Below, piece after piece: positions 48,093 to 60,090 of a DNA stretch of 64,000 bases (within the stretch, counting starts at the first letter, position 1; each line of letters begins with the position of its first letter). The notes below the pieces were generated by a model, which saw nothing but the letters and a program-made list of their open reading frames with translations, had not been told where the DNA came from and did not search any database. The translations under genes and the position numbers were made by a program. Where the stretch lies: assembly GCA_025093555.1 (NCBI GenBank), contig JAIWNF010000095.1, positions 46,175-110,174 of the forward strand, written 5' to 3'. The stretch is from Circinella umbellata. Its lineage: Eukaryota; Mucoromycota; Mucoromycetes; Mucorales; Lichtheimiaceae.

Positions 48093-48319
48093 TTGGAAGT
48101 CAGTAGTGTATTTCTCGTTTTGGCAAGCAGTGTAACAAAAATAATCCAATCATAAGTCGTAAAATAAATCATATAAATCATAAATGTTATTGTAAATATT
48201 TTATGATTAAAATCATATTGTTCATATTATTATATATCATATATCATTGTTGGCGTGGGGGGCGTTTGCGAGTTGATATGGGGAAGAACTGGGAAGCTAC
48301 ACGCTTCCTCAGTCGTCAA

Positions 48320-49649
48320 GCAGAAGAGGGAGCGAGGGCAGGAACAGGAGAGAGGGCAGAAGCAGGAGCAGGAGCAGTAGTAGGAGCAGTAGCTGGAGCA
48401 GGAGCGGAATAGGTGGATAGAGAAGTAGTGAGAGGAGGTTGTTCGAGTTCGTGTGTAATTGGCATAAGGAATCGTAGTTGTTAAATTGTAGATGATGATG
48501 GCGATGGTGAAGGAGCAGATGGAGAAATTGGTGGGGGTGGTGGCCTATAAAAGAAGCTCCATATTAGAATAACATTACCAAATATATTACCAAGTTTTTG
48601 TTATTACTTACATTTGATCTTGGGTATTTGATTCGGTGTGATCACTGGTGCTATAAAGAAAACCTTTTAGTACATCTAGTTTAACATGAGCTCATACATA
48701 ACTTACATTGACATAAATGACCCTTGAGTTCATAATGTTGGTGTTGGCGAAGCTCCTCGTTGGCTAGATAAACCCATACGACTCCTACTCATATCTGTTA
48801 GTACGAAACAATATATGAAACATTGTTGGGTATAGTTACTTACATTGCTGACTGAGCACCAACAGAAGAACCTGCAGAGTCATTTGTATTAGATCTATAG
48901 ATAATATAATTATTAGAAAATATTATTAATTAATACAACTATTTAATAATTGAATTTACTGGTAACACCCATAATTACATATAAATATACCTGACGATTG
49001 ATTTGAAGATACTGTGGATAAAATAATTCGCTACCCAATGATCCTTGCACTTGTCAATGGGCAACTTATACATGCGCTTGATGTTGTCCTCAAACTTTTT
49101 AATTTCCATCCTCTTGACCTGGGATGGGAAGTCTTTATAAGTCGCCACTGAAGGAAACTGATCCAAGGCACATTCAAGATCTCTTTTGTGCGTTCTCGAC
49201 TCCTTCAGCAACAACTCATACATACTGTTCATGCTTTCCTCACCAATATTTCCATTGACTTTTAAAAAAGTGAGAACAGCCTTTTTGTCCTTCCCATTGC
49301 CATATCTTTCAATGGTGCCAGTGGAGGTGAGATCTGGCGCACCAGGAGGAGGTTGGTAATTGAGCGACATATACTCGCGAAACAGCTGCTCTCGCTGCTC
49401 TTCAGTGTGACACGCAGCAAGCGGCATGGCGACAGTACCAAGTGACTGTTGTTGTTGCTGCGGGTAATGTTGCTGTTGTTGATGTGGAAGAGGTTGCTGC
49501 GGATTGTTACCTAGATATTCTTCAACAGCTGCCACACGTTGCTTGATTTCTACAATGCCATTGTGCAATTGCAAAATTGAATCACGAATCTCCAAGAGCA
49601 AATCAAGATAGGGATCAGTTGGTACAGATTGCTGATTAGTGGGATTCAT
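48320..49649 (-). CDS. CACTA accessory protein, coiled-coil and Gln-rich
   Basis: The main exon 49,649 to ~48,992 begins MNPTNQQSVPTDPYLDLLLE. A coiled coil (IRDSILQLHNGIVEIKQRVAAVEEYL) is followed by a Gln/His-rich stretch (~residues 50-70) and a basic helical C-terminus (KRMEIKKFEDNIKRMYKLPI). Further minus-strand exons separated by GTAAGT...TAG introns seem to run to a Pro/Ala-rich end near 48,320, but I could not join them all in frame and one shows a stop. I do not recognise the family. It is divergent from the transposase with ~220 bp between starts, suggesting a shared promoter; second proteins of CACTA elements often bind DNA ends. Confidence 0.6.
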
Positions 49650-49872
49650 CCTAAAAAAAGCTTGGAAAAAAATATAAGAACAAGTTAAGCTAAAAAAAAT
49701 AGAAGAAAAAAAAAGAACGCGTCATTGATTGCGCAGAATCATCGCTATTGACTGCGCAGGATCATCGTCGTACAAGCCAGACTCTATCTTAGTATAAATA
49801 TGAAATAAAATTTAACATATCTTGTCAATTATCACTTCAATTATCCATTGCATTTTTACATTTATTCTTACT

Positions 49873-52800
49873 ATGCCTTTACTTAACGGTCCAATTTGTC
49901 CAATCTGCTCATTACCACAATGCGTTAGAAACTTTGAAAACCATGTTTCTTCCTGTAGTAAGTCAAATACATTCCGGTGATATACAAATGTACAAATAAA
50001 CTGGCTTCTAATGTGTGAAAGTAGCTGGTGTTCGACCTTATAGGGATCCCGAGTTATTGAACGATGCCTTACCTGTTAATGTTCCAATGATCTCTGAGAA
50101 AGATGAGGATTATATAGTTCTAGATACTTCACCGATCCAAGAAGAGCTCACAGGTGTTCCCCCAGTAGCCAACTATGATGTCGGTGATTACAGTGATTTT
50201 GATTATGGCGATATGCAACCTGCTGTTGGCGAGCAAGAAGTCGAAGGGGATGCAGATGATGATTATCCAACAGATGAAAATTATATGGATGCTGGTGAAG
50301 ATGAAGACGAAGGAGGATATGATGATATCGGATTGGAACAAAGCATAGATCATAGAAACACACCGGATGTTGTAGAATATGTTGATCTGTGGGACAAACA
50401 GCCAACACTACAAACTGACCAATGCATCGAATATACCGAACATGGCACAATCCCTTTGGACAGCCACGAAAAAAAAAATTATGAGCTTTATAGCTGGGCG
50501 CAACAGCAAAGTATCAGTAGATTTGCATATGAAGAGTTACTCAAGCTATTGAATAAATGGATTGTGGATGATGATGGATTTAGTAAGTGTTTGTTTACAT
50601 TGGGTTTTATAATTCATTGTGAGACAGTTCCTAAAAGTCAAATAAAAGATGGCATGCCTTTATATTCCCCTCAGAAATGTGAATCACGGATGGAAAAGCT
50701 GTTTGACCTCCAGGAAACCAAGTATCGTGTGTGTCCAAATGGTTGTCGTCTTTTTCTACAAGGTTCAACCGATCCTTGTTTATGTGAAGCAGTGCAATTC
50801 AAGCCCAATGGTACTCCTATCAAAGCCATGTCATACTTCCCACTTGCAAAGCAATTATCAGCCTTTGTTGCAGATGATAACACTCATAATCTCCTTTTAC
50901 AAACTCGAGAACAAACTGAAGATGTAATGATGGATATATTCGATGGATCTCTATACTAGGCTTGTAAGCAAGAACTCTTTCCAACTGATATGGATATTGC
51001 TCTCTCGCTGTTTATCGATGGTTTTTCAGCATTCAAAGGTAGTAATAATTCAAAGATGACAATTCTATATGTTGTTGTTTTAAGCTTACCGCCTCTAGAA
51101 AGGTAAATATTTTTTTGCAGTATAAGTCAAACGTGTATTATATTCTGTATTAAACTTATTCATTTTTATGTAAGCATAGATACAAAACAAAAAATCTCCT
51201 CCAAGTTGCAATCATTCCAGGTGACCACACAGGAAACTTGTATACTTTCCTCAAACCTTTGTTAAATGAACTTCGTATACTTGAAGATGCTGATATGAAG
51301 GTTTCTTGTCCAAGTGGCGTGTTCACCTTCAATGTCCACTTGATGCTCACCAGTGGAGATATTATTGGAGTACAAGAGATTTGTCATCACAAGGGACACA
51401 ATTCAGTGTATGGTTGCCGCCAATATTGGATAAAATCTGTGTCGCATACAAGTCTGTCAGGTAATGGGACTGGCCGATACTACACCGGAACAGTAGCCAT
51501 GTCTCAACCAAGAGAAAACGAGGAATTCACTGAAGGTGATAAGGTATGATTTTGATTCATGTTGTACTTGACAGAAATAGCTCAATTACTTTACATACCT
51601 TTTTTTAACTTACCAATATAAAATATTACTCTTGGGATGACAGGGCTTTGGAATCGAAAAGGCGACCAAGTTTGGATCATTGAAGTCTTTCCACAGATAC
51701 ACATTCTTTGGATTAGATGAGTTACATCTTATCAGCTCAAATTGCACTAAAAAGATATGGCTAATGATATCTGGCGAATACCCAAATGTTGACTCCACTA
51801 TCACGTTATCTAACCGAAGTTGTTCAGCCATTGGTAATGCCATTATTGAGTCAATACCTACTGTACTATCATCCACATTTGAGGGTAGTTTTCGTGGTCA
51901 GTAATTATGAAAATTATCAGTATAATATTATTGTTTTAATTTTATGTAGTGTTTTGACTTACCAAACTTCTTTCTTCATCAGATGTATCCAGAAAAGCGA
52001 AGCTCATGCGATCAGTTGACTGGATCGTATTTATGCAATGTGTTTTGCCAACACTTGTATTTGAGCAACTTGTGGACCTATATGGGGCCGATGCTCGACA
52101 GGTTGAAGCCGTCATGTCCTTTGTGATTGGATGTTCGCTTGCATTACAATGGGAGATAAATGAAGAAGATTTGGTTAAAATCAAATCGTAAGTAGACATT
52201 TATTAGCCCATGTTCTTACTATTGGAAAATCCATCAACTAACAGTGTACTTAATATTAGAAACTTAAATACTTGGCATATGCATTTGAAAGATAATGCCA
52301 CCCCTAATATGTATACCATTAATTTCCATTACTTGCGCCATATCCATGATACTATCAAAGCTCTTGGTCCTTTAAGAGGTTATAGCACGCGGTCAGCTGA
52401 AAGAGCAATTGGTAAGATTATTTAATCGTATCAATAACATACAGTAAACAAGTAGCAGCCTCCTTACCTCTTTTATTATCTTCTTAATAGGGTTCTTTAA
52501 ACGTCACATTGAGTCAAGAGTTTCACCTGGGGTCAACGCTGGAAACATTATCAAGCGCCATCTCATCATGCGAAACTTTGAACGCTTATACAACCCTGAC
52601 GAGTTCATTGATGACCAACCAGAGGAAAATGACTACTTGGTGGAAGGGTATCCAGATGTTGAACTATGGGATTGCCGTGAGGGGTCCATCTATGATTTTC
52701 TAGAAGATTTTGATATGCGAGAGTATATCAAAAACTACTGGCATAATCAGTTCCCCGATGATCGCGCATTGACCACGCCAATTAGCACCAGTATTCGAGT

Positions 52801-53330
52801 TGGAAAACGTCTTTTTATGTACGGACGTACCTTATACAGATGTCAACAATTCCCATTGACTGCTAAAAACCTTGATATGTTGGTAAGGCTGGTACTTCCA
52901 ACAAGGACTAGTGGGGTAAACGGCATGTATTTCGGAGAACTCCTACTCTTTTTTGTACATGAGTTTCAAGGTATGGTTTTCATTTAAATTTACACTATAT
53001 ATTATGATATATGAATATTTGCATATACGCAATTCTAACTTTGTAACTTTGTCATTAGGCGATGAACGTCCCCTCTGTTTGGTAAAGCTTTATTCAGGAG
53101 TCACTGTAGATACATACGGCACAACATCGCGGCGAAAGAGAGGCATTACACATGTACATTGGAGACAAGATAGGTCCACTCCTGGTGACAAGCTGTATGT
53201 GACTGATGTTGAAAACATCAAGAGCTATGCTGGCATGCTCAAATCATCGCTGGTCGATGATAGATTTAATTTAATTTATCCTGAGATGATTCTAGGAGAT
53301 GTTAAAGTTATGGAACTGTCAAGGGTTTAG
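49873..53330 (+). pseudogene. tnp2-type transposase, CACTA-like copy 2, one stop
   Basis: Exons 49873-49957, 50022-50582, 50649-51102, 51180-51543, 51644-51896, 51983-52187, 52245-52411, 52491-52970, 53059-53330 sum to 947 codons with every junction in frame. Motifs as in copy 1: CPICSLPQCV, YRVCPNGCRLF, AMSYFPLAKQL, FIDGFSAFKG, VHLMLTSGDIIGVQE, YTFFGLDELHLI. A single TAG at 50,957-50,959 (LY-stop-ACKQE) replaces the CAG codon of copy 1; no other lesion seen. Intron lengths match copy 1, including a 57-nt intron after exon 6. Read-through or repair of one base would give a complete protein, so decay is recent or the base is a sequence error. Confidence 0.88.
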
Positions 53331-53479
53331 AATCCTTTTTTTAATTTTTAATAAAAGATTTGTATAGTGGAAAAAAAAAACTTTGAGGAGTACTTGTTAT
53401 TTTTTGGTTTGATAGTAATATTTTACTGAGGAGCTAAGCCCTTTGGTATATCCATGTTACTCTTTATTTTTGTCCAAGT

Positions 53480-53613
53480 CCTAATATGGATGTCTGTGTA
53501 CAAAAAATTGGTTCACCTTGTTGACCTTGCTCACCTTGCGACCCGTATATGGAAGTCTGTGTATAAAAAATTGGTTCACCTAGTTCACCTGGTTCACCTT
53601 TCTTCCCATGGTG
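53480..53613. repeat. Right terminal arrays, duplicated block, CACTA copy 2
   Basis: The block ATATGGATGTCTGTGTAC-AAAAAATTGGTTCACC occurs twice (from ~53,484 and ~53,550) with small changes. Each copy is followed by TTCACCT-type units inverted to the left array. A terminal duplication of about 70 bp is the simplest reading. Confidence 0.8.
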
Positions 53614-53758
53614 ATTTATGTGCTTTCAAAAAACAATCCCACCAATCATCTCAAGGTCGTAATACTCAACTGTCTTTAAAAGGTAGTGAAGCCTTAGCTT
53701 CTGATGCTGTTACAATTGGCCAATCTGGAGGTAAACCCAACACGAATAATTAAATATC

Positions 53759-56700
53759 ATGATGAAAAAGAAAAATTTCAATTTAAAATTTTTATCACTG
53801 AACTGCAATGGACTCATCAAAATCACTGGTAAGACCAATACAGAATCAGATTTCATTCACCACTTAAAACAACAAAACCCTCAACTCATCACTATCCAAG
53901 AGAGCCATGCAGCTACAGAACAAATTCAATCATTGTTCAACTTTCAATTTAATACTAAGTCATCGATATGGACCCAAGATTGTGGTCTTGTATCTATGTC
54001 ACCAGAAATACAACTTACTACTATAAAAACTACTACAAATCAACATGCTATACCTGCTAAAGTCACTCATACTTCCCTTTTTTTTTATCCAATATATATT
54101 ATAGTTGTTTATGCGCCAGCTACTACAACAACAGTGAAATATTACTTTTATTTACATTTTCTTAAAGACTTCAGCTCCCAATTCAGTGATCCACTTATTT
54201 GTGATAACCTAATACTGGCAGGTGATTTTAACTATGATCTTCACAAACATGATCACATCTCAAATTCTCCATTCAATTGGCATTCTCTTCTTTCCCACAG
54301 GTTTACCAATTGTATTAGAGATAGTGATCCACAGCTCCACATCACAACATTTCGTCGAGGAAAGCATATATACTCTTTGTTAGACTATATTTATGCAGGT
54401 ACAGCCTTATGCACATGTATACATTCTCCAGATCTCCAATATTTAGATAAGAACTGGTCCGATCATGCACTCTTGGTAGTTGAATTTACACTATCATCGT
54501 CATAAAATGGAAAAGTTACTTGGCGAGCTAATCCTACACTCACTCATCTGAAAGGTTTTTGGCAACAGTTTGCAAAAATGTTGACGAGTTATATCTAGTA
54601 TTGAAATCATCATAACACCACAAGAAAATTGGAAATATGTTAAAGCTTATATGGCTAAATTCATTCAACAATACTGTTGACAATGAGGATCATGGCACCA
54701 GAAACAACTCAAAGCTTTACAAAGTAAACGAAATAGTTTTTTACATGACCAACAATCACGTGTGATACGTGCTCAAGTGTTACCAACAATAGAATCTCAA
54801 ATTTCTGCACTACAAAAAGAAATATCAGATATTTTGGCCATCTAGTCTGGCACAAGATGGTGGGAACATAGTAAAGTTTCTGCTGGCTACCTTCAACAAA
54901 CTATTGAACAACAGCAAACATTAAGGTATATTGCCCAGCTTCAACACCCTACTACTAGGGAAATTCATCCAGATCCTAAAAGCATGTAAAGAGCAGCCTC
55001 AGTTTTTTATCAAGCACTATACACCATGGATGAAGTAGATGATGGTTCAATTGACTTACTGTTAAATTCACTACCACAAATACTTCACTCAACACTGACG
55101 ATGCAGAATCATTATATTGCAATTTTGAAATTAACAAACTTTATGATGCTGCAAAACGATCTTCTAAACAGAGTAGTCCAGGAGATGATGGATTATCATA
55201 CTCTCTTTTTTACCTGCTGTTTCAACACCCACTGTATGAAAATTTAATCACAAAAATTTAAAATCAAGCATACCAAGGCGGCATTTTTCCAAAGTTGTGG
55301 CAATATACTTGTTTGATTTTGCTCCCTAAGAAAGGTGATTTATCATTATTGTACAATTAGAGACTGCTCAGCCTCATTAATTGTGATGCAAAACTGTTCA
55401 CACGTCTTATCAACAAACATATTAATTATCAATGTGGCACAGTCATTAATTACACCTTTTCAGACTGAATTTTTACCCAATCATTTTATAGCTGAAAATG
55501 GGCTCTTGGTCCGACTTATGATGGAACAAGCAAAGCACCAATGACATCATAACATAATTGGTCTTATACTTGATTTCAAAAAAATGTATGACCATCTTGA
55601 TCCAGTATATCTATCACGAGTATTGAAAAAAATTGGTTTTCCAACATGTATCATTAATAGTATTTGTAATTTATTTTTTCTATACAAATACGAATTAATA
55701 TCAATGGACACCTCAGCTCTTTAATCACACAACATAGGGGCTACGCCAAGGTAATCTATTGTCTCCCATTTGTTCAACCTTGCATTGGAGCCTCTTCTGC
55801 AATCTATATTACGTAATCAGCATTTTCAAGGGATTCTCCCCATGTCACCACTGACAGTAGCACCACATCTTAGCCCTACACCAATACCTTTAAAAGTGCT
55901 AGGTTATGCTGATGATGTTTTTTTATTTCTTTACCTACAGCCATATTTAGAACGATTGGATTTGCATTTATCGACATATCAAAAAGCATTTAATGCTAAG
56001 CTCAATTCACAAAAAATAATATCTATATCACTATCTGGTAAAAAACAACAAGCTGGAAACAAAATTGGTGGAATTCGGTTTTCCTGTATGTCATAACTAC
56101 ACCAACCTTGATACTGTTGAATATTTGGGTTTCCTTTATTCTCCACCAAGCAACAGCTACACCAATTTTTAGAAAAACTTCATCAATCCAACACCACTGC
56201 AACATCCATCTTCAGCAGCAAATATCTATTCGCGGTCGTGCTCTTATTTGGAATATGCTTATATTATCAAAATTATAACATGTCTATGTGTGACAGGTGC
56301 ACCACAAGGATTACTTTGGAAGAAACTTTGAACTATTATTTATAAATTTATGACACATCGCAGCTTTCCGAAAATGTCATATGATCAACTTTGCCTTCCT
56401 CTATCTCAAGGAGGCGCTCAACTCATTGAACTGCAACTACAACAACATGCTCTCAGCTTACACTGGTTGGTCCCACTACTAAACATCAACAAGTGGACAT
56501 ATCCAATGTCAATGAGCAGGATGAGACTTTTCAACATTGTTACACTATACATTATCCATCATCTTTTGGCAAGTAACTCAAATATTTCAGACCATAGGCT
56601 TTTTTTCCTGAAGCATGAAAACTTTATGGAAACAATCATCAGAACTTTGAAAATATTTATACAAGTCTTCGATAGAGCTCCAGTTAACTACGACAATATC

Positions 56701-57462
56701 ATCATAACTCCTCATCTTGCTTGCAACTACCAATATTTTCAATCTACAGTTTAAGGATGATTTTAATCTCAACGACATCATTTAACACGCTCCACTCTGA
56801 AATATATAGATCATGATTTGACGCTGATGGACAATGATCCTTTCCATGAATCTCAAAAAAATTGTTACCACCATCTTAATAATCAAATTCAACACCATCA
56901 TTTTTTGCTCGATTATGTGTAGAACCATCTTTCCAACTTTGAGTCATACGGAGAAATCGGCATTATAACCCCTCAGTGCTACTTCAAGCTTGTACATTAT
57001 TTCTTCCTCTCTATCTGTCACTACCAAACAATATCGACAACATTTTATTTAACTAAACATTCAGGCATCACATCATATTAATCATATCTCTTCTTCTCAA
57101 TGGAACAAATTTTAAGCTATCTCTATGTTCCTCCTCACGAAATACATGGTTTCAGCAATACATGGTGAATTATCAACAGCTCAGAGATTACATGAGTCAG
57201 TTCCTGATTTTCAACCTTCCAATTTATGCCAACACTGCTTAACCTTAGTTGACACACCTGAACATTTTTGATCAAGTGCCCAGCTCATTGGTTAGTATGG
57301 ACTCATACTTGGGGTACCCTTTTTTATTGTGAACCAGATAAATCCAGTCTCCTCCAAATCATACTAAAGCTTAAATGGGACCTCATAACACGTGTTATAT
57401 CAATCAAATATAATAAAATAAAAGAGACGTTAAAAGTCAACAAGACCCCAAAAGAACAATAA
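53759..57462 (+). pseudogene. LINE ORF2: APE endonuclease and reverse transcriptase, decayed
   Basis: Starts five bases after the ORF1 stop. 53,759-54,505 is an open APE-type endonuclease: KFLSLNCNGL, LITIQESHAA, VVYAPA, LAGDFNYD, LLDYIYAG, NWSDHALLVVEF. Reverse transcriptase pieces follow in changing frames: SSPGDDGL (55,170), ILLPKKGDLS (55,320), FNLALEPLLQSIL and LGYADDVFLFL (55,770-55,930, catalytic YADD kept). The C-terminus (57,220-57,462) has LCQHCLTLVDTPEHF then IKCPAH, the Cys/His motif at the end of many LINE ORF2 proteins. Many frame changes lie in homopolymers. It nicks DNA and reverse transcribes LINE RNA when intact. Confidence 0.85.
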
Positions 57463-57801
57463 TTGAACTGAAGTTTATTAAAATAAAATATTATCTCTAT
57501 TTATATGAATCTTATTATCAGTGGGATATATTGATATGTGTATACATAAGATTTATATTTGTCATGGCCGTATGAATTATGAATATAAGATTAATGATAT
57601 TAAGATTAGACTTTGAGCGGTTGACGATATGATGTATGTACGCAGCCGTTATCTTATGTCATTATAGAAGATGGACTTCTGTGTTTCTTATAAATCATGG
57701 TCCAAATAGGGAAATGCACGAAATGTCAGCAAAGCATAATTAAAGATACACTATACTTTAATAATTAAAATGACAATAATTATCTTTATGGATAATATGT
57801 G

Positions 57802-58980
57802 TTTGGATATAACACCACATTACTCTTTTTCGAATACGCCAGTGCCAGCTAAGGTATTCTGTTAGCACTATGGCATGCAAATTGGAGCTATATATTTGAT
57901 CAAAAACCATTTATGCTGGAACAGGCTTCTAGAGAGGCCTCTTGTATCATTTATACTTTATACTCTCCAAGCACCTACTCCTGACTAAATGATCTTTTTA
58001 TTCCTTTTCACTCTTTATTTTTCTTTAAAAAAACTAAAAGAAATCACACCTTCTTTTTCTTTTGATATATAGTGTTACCCTTTTTTCCTTTCTTTTTATT
58101 AATTTTATTATTATAGATATTATCACCTTATAAATTATCAATCAGTAATATCTTATTATTATAAGTAATCAGCAAATAAAGAAGTATTTATCATGAATAT
58201 TGTGTTCCATTCAGACCATACCAACTGTTAAAGATAACCAGGATAATTGCTACACTATTGCATAGTCACGAACACATATTCAATCTACTATCATTTCACA
58301 TATATTATTATTATTAGTCTTACATATATTTATTATTATTCATAATAGTTAGAAAAACATATAAATAGCTGTTCATAATTAAACAATAAACATTATCTTT
58401 CAACTTATATTTTATTCTTTAAATATCTTTTGTTCTATTCTATTTTCTATTGGCTATGGTATTGATCCGCCAAAAATATTACAACACACAAAATGTGTCA
58501 TATTTTTTATTAATAAGCCCACAGAGATAATCACAAAGAATAATATAACCAACAGGAAAATACCACAAAGGTAGAGAATAGAATATAGGGTAGATAAAAA
58601 GATATTCTTTAATTTAATAAAATAATCTACTATTTATATATTTTCTAAAACTACTGCAGATGCATACAATAATGATAATAAAGATGTTACTGCAGATGAG
58701 AATGATGAGTAATGAATAATACTAATAATATTACTGCGGATGATAGTGTTAAACAATAAAGAGAAATAAAAGAGAGCTGCAGTAAAAGAAGTATATTCAG
58801 TATTAAAAATAAACCGATTAATTGTTATAGTCAAAAATAACAGTTACATTCATTTTCCTTTTTGGACTATTTTTGTGTTCTTCTTTATAAGATATTTGAC
58901 TTTTATGATGCCACGTAGTTATATCCATATCACCGTCACTTTACTATAGTATCCATTTGAACATGTATACATTCTATAGT
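57802..58980. repeat. Two abutting LTR pieces downstream of the LINE (left arm)
   Basis: 58,190-58,497 (CACGAACACATATTC...GATCCGCCAAAAATATTACAACA) matches the 3' part of the LTR at 40.0-40.19 kb. 58,495-58,980 (starting TGTGTCATATTTTTTATTAA, with TACTGCAGATG / TACTGCGGATG words at 58,653-58,740 and CCACGTAGTTA) matches its 5' part. So an LTR end directly meets an LTR start. The block 57,802-58,190 is not in the other LTR. The right arm repeats this at ~60,095-61,260 in reverse. Confidence 0.65.
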
Positions 58981-58989
58981 CATGGACAC

Positions 58990-60090
58990 GGGGTATTGTG
59001 AAATTTTGTGCAGATTTGGGGATTTTCGTGTGGAAATTGAGGCTTTTTCATGTACCGCCCACTAGTTTTATGTTATACTGTATATTTGTACTGTAAATTT
59101 TGTGCAGAATGAATTTTGTGCAGTATTTTTTCATGCAGAATACTTTTAAAGTGCATTTTTTATGTAGTTTTATCATATATACATTTTTGTGTGGTGATTT
59201 TTTGTGCAGTTTCCAACTTTTTAAAATCTTTATATAAATTTTGTGCAGATTACTTATAAATCCTTTAACAATACCACATGAGGTAGTTTTTATAATTTTG
59301 ATACAGATACTTGTTCATAAGTCTATGTATTTAGATTATTAATAAAATATTAAGGTCTCTTGACACTTTTAATAATTTATAATTGTTTAATAACCATATT
59401 ATGATGTATTTTATTATGAAAATATAATTTAATTGGAATGTAATAATGTAATAGAAAAAAATACTCTATATATAAATATATATATATATCCTATAGGTAT
59501 ATTTAATATATTACACATATATAAGCTTGACATCAGACATCAACTCATACCCCCTTTGATAATGTTTATTATTAATATACCTATAGGGATATATATATAT
59601 ATATTTATATATAGAGTATTTTTTTCTATTACATTTATTTACATTCCAATTAAATTATATTTTTCATAATATAAATACATCATAATATGGGTTATTAAAC
59701 AATTATATTATTAAAAAGTGTCAAAGAGACCTTAATATTTTATTAATAATCTAAATACATAGACGTTATGAACAAGTATCTGTATCAAAATTATAAAACT
59801 ACTCATGTGGTATTGTTAAAAGGATTATAAGTAATCTGCACAAATTTATATAAAGATTTTAAAAAGTTGGAAACTGCACAAAAATCACCACACAAAAATG
59901 TATATATGATAAAACTACATAAAAAATGCACTTTAAAAGTATTCTGCATGAAAAATACTGCACAAAATTCATTCTGCACGAAATTTACAGTACAAATATA
60001 CAGTATAACATAAAACTAGTGGGGCGTACATGAAAAGCCTCAATTTCCACACGAAAATCCCCAAATCTGCACAAAATTTCACAATACCCC
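58990..60090. mobile_element. Foldback element at the palindrome centre
   Basis: Inverted ends GGGGTATTGTG...CACAATACCCC enclose arms of ~510 bp and a ~65-bp spacer. Near each end TTTTGTGCAG recurs at least five times. It lies inside the second LTR piece. It has no transposase gene. Because the palindrome extends far beyond it, its own limits rest on where LTR similarity stops. Confidence 0.6.

Larger units (their letters stand above)
48037..53613. mobile_element. Complete CACTA-like (tnp2) element, copy 2
   Basis: It starts CACCATGGGAAGTAAGGTGA and ends with the inverted counterpart ...TTCTTCCCATGGTG. The 3-bp duplication ATT lies at 48,034-48,036 and 53,614-53,616. CAC-type ends with a 2-3 bp duplication are the CACTA (En/Spm) signature. 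Inside the left end four tandem 9-bp GGTGAACCA units follow; the right end has two such blocks. It carries a transposase (plus) and an accessory gene (minus) in divergent arrangement. Excision of 5,580 bp restores LINE ORF1 in frame. Confidence 0.93.
46150..53753 (+). pseudogene. LINE ORF1, split by a MITE and a CACTA element
   Basis: Pieces in order: ELAFDDETDIERALN...MPNKGIV (to 46,300); HKLRLTHLPLVCEPELL and SGYAVLDCQ (47,011-47,220); CCHC knuckle CTWCHEQGHHRWDC (47,243); second knuckle CWSCYERGHISRDC, frame-shifted (47,325); an acidic Asn/Asp-rich segment (47,458-47,985); MKKLDMLLETNTLAGKH (to 48,036); then LCAFKKQSHQSSQG to the stop at 53,753. Removing each insert with one copy of its flanking repeat rejoins the frame (KGIV-HKLRL; AGKH-LCAFKK). 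ORF1 proteins bind LINE RNA. At least three further frame changes are present. Confidence 0.78.
46150..57470 (+). mobile_element. LINE (APE-type non-LTR retrotransposon), 5'-truncated, twice interrupted
   Basis: ORF1 starts at ~46,150, is interrupted by 46,301-47,002 and 48,037-53,613, and ends at 53,753. ORF2 follows at 53,759 with endonuclease, reverse transcriptase and a C-terminal Cys/His motif. The 3' end is near 57,470 with no clear poly(A). Without the inserts the LINE is about 5 kb. The 5' side joins tnp2 coding sequence directly, as expected after 5'-truncated insertion. From 55,050 onward it is mirrored in the palindrome. Confidence 0.8.

Noticed and set aside
48203..48412. Gly/Ala-rich plus-strand frame near the left CACTA end
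   Set aside because: The opposite strand reads a Pro/Ala-rich tail consistent with the accessory gene's last exon; the plus frame is its shadow.
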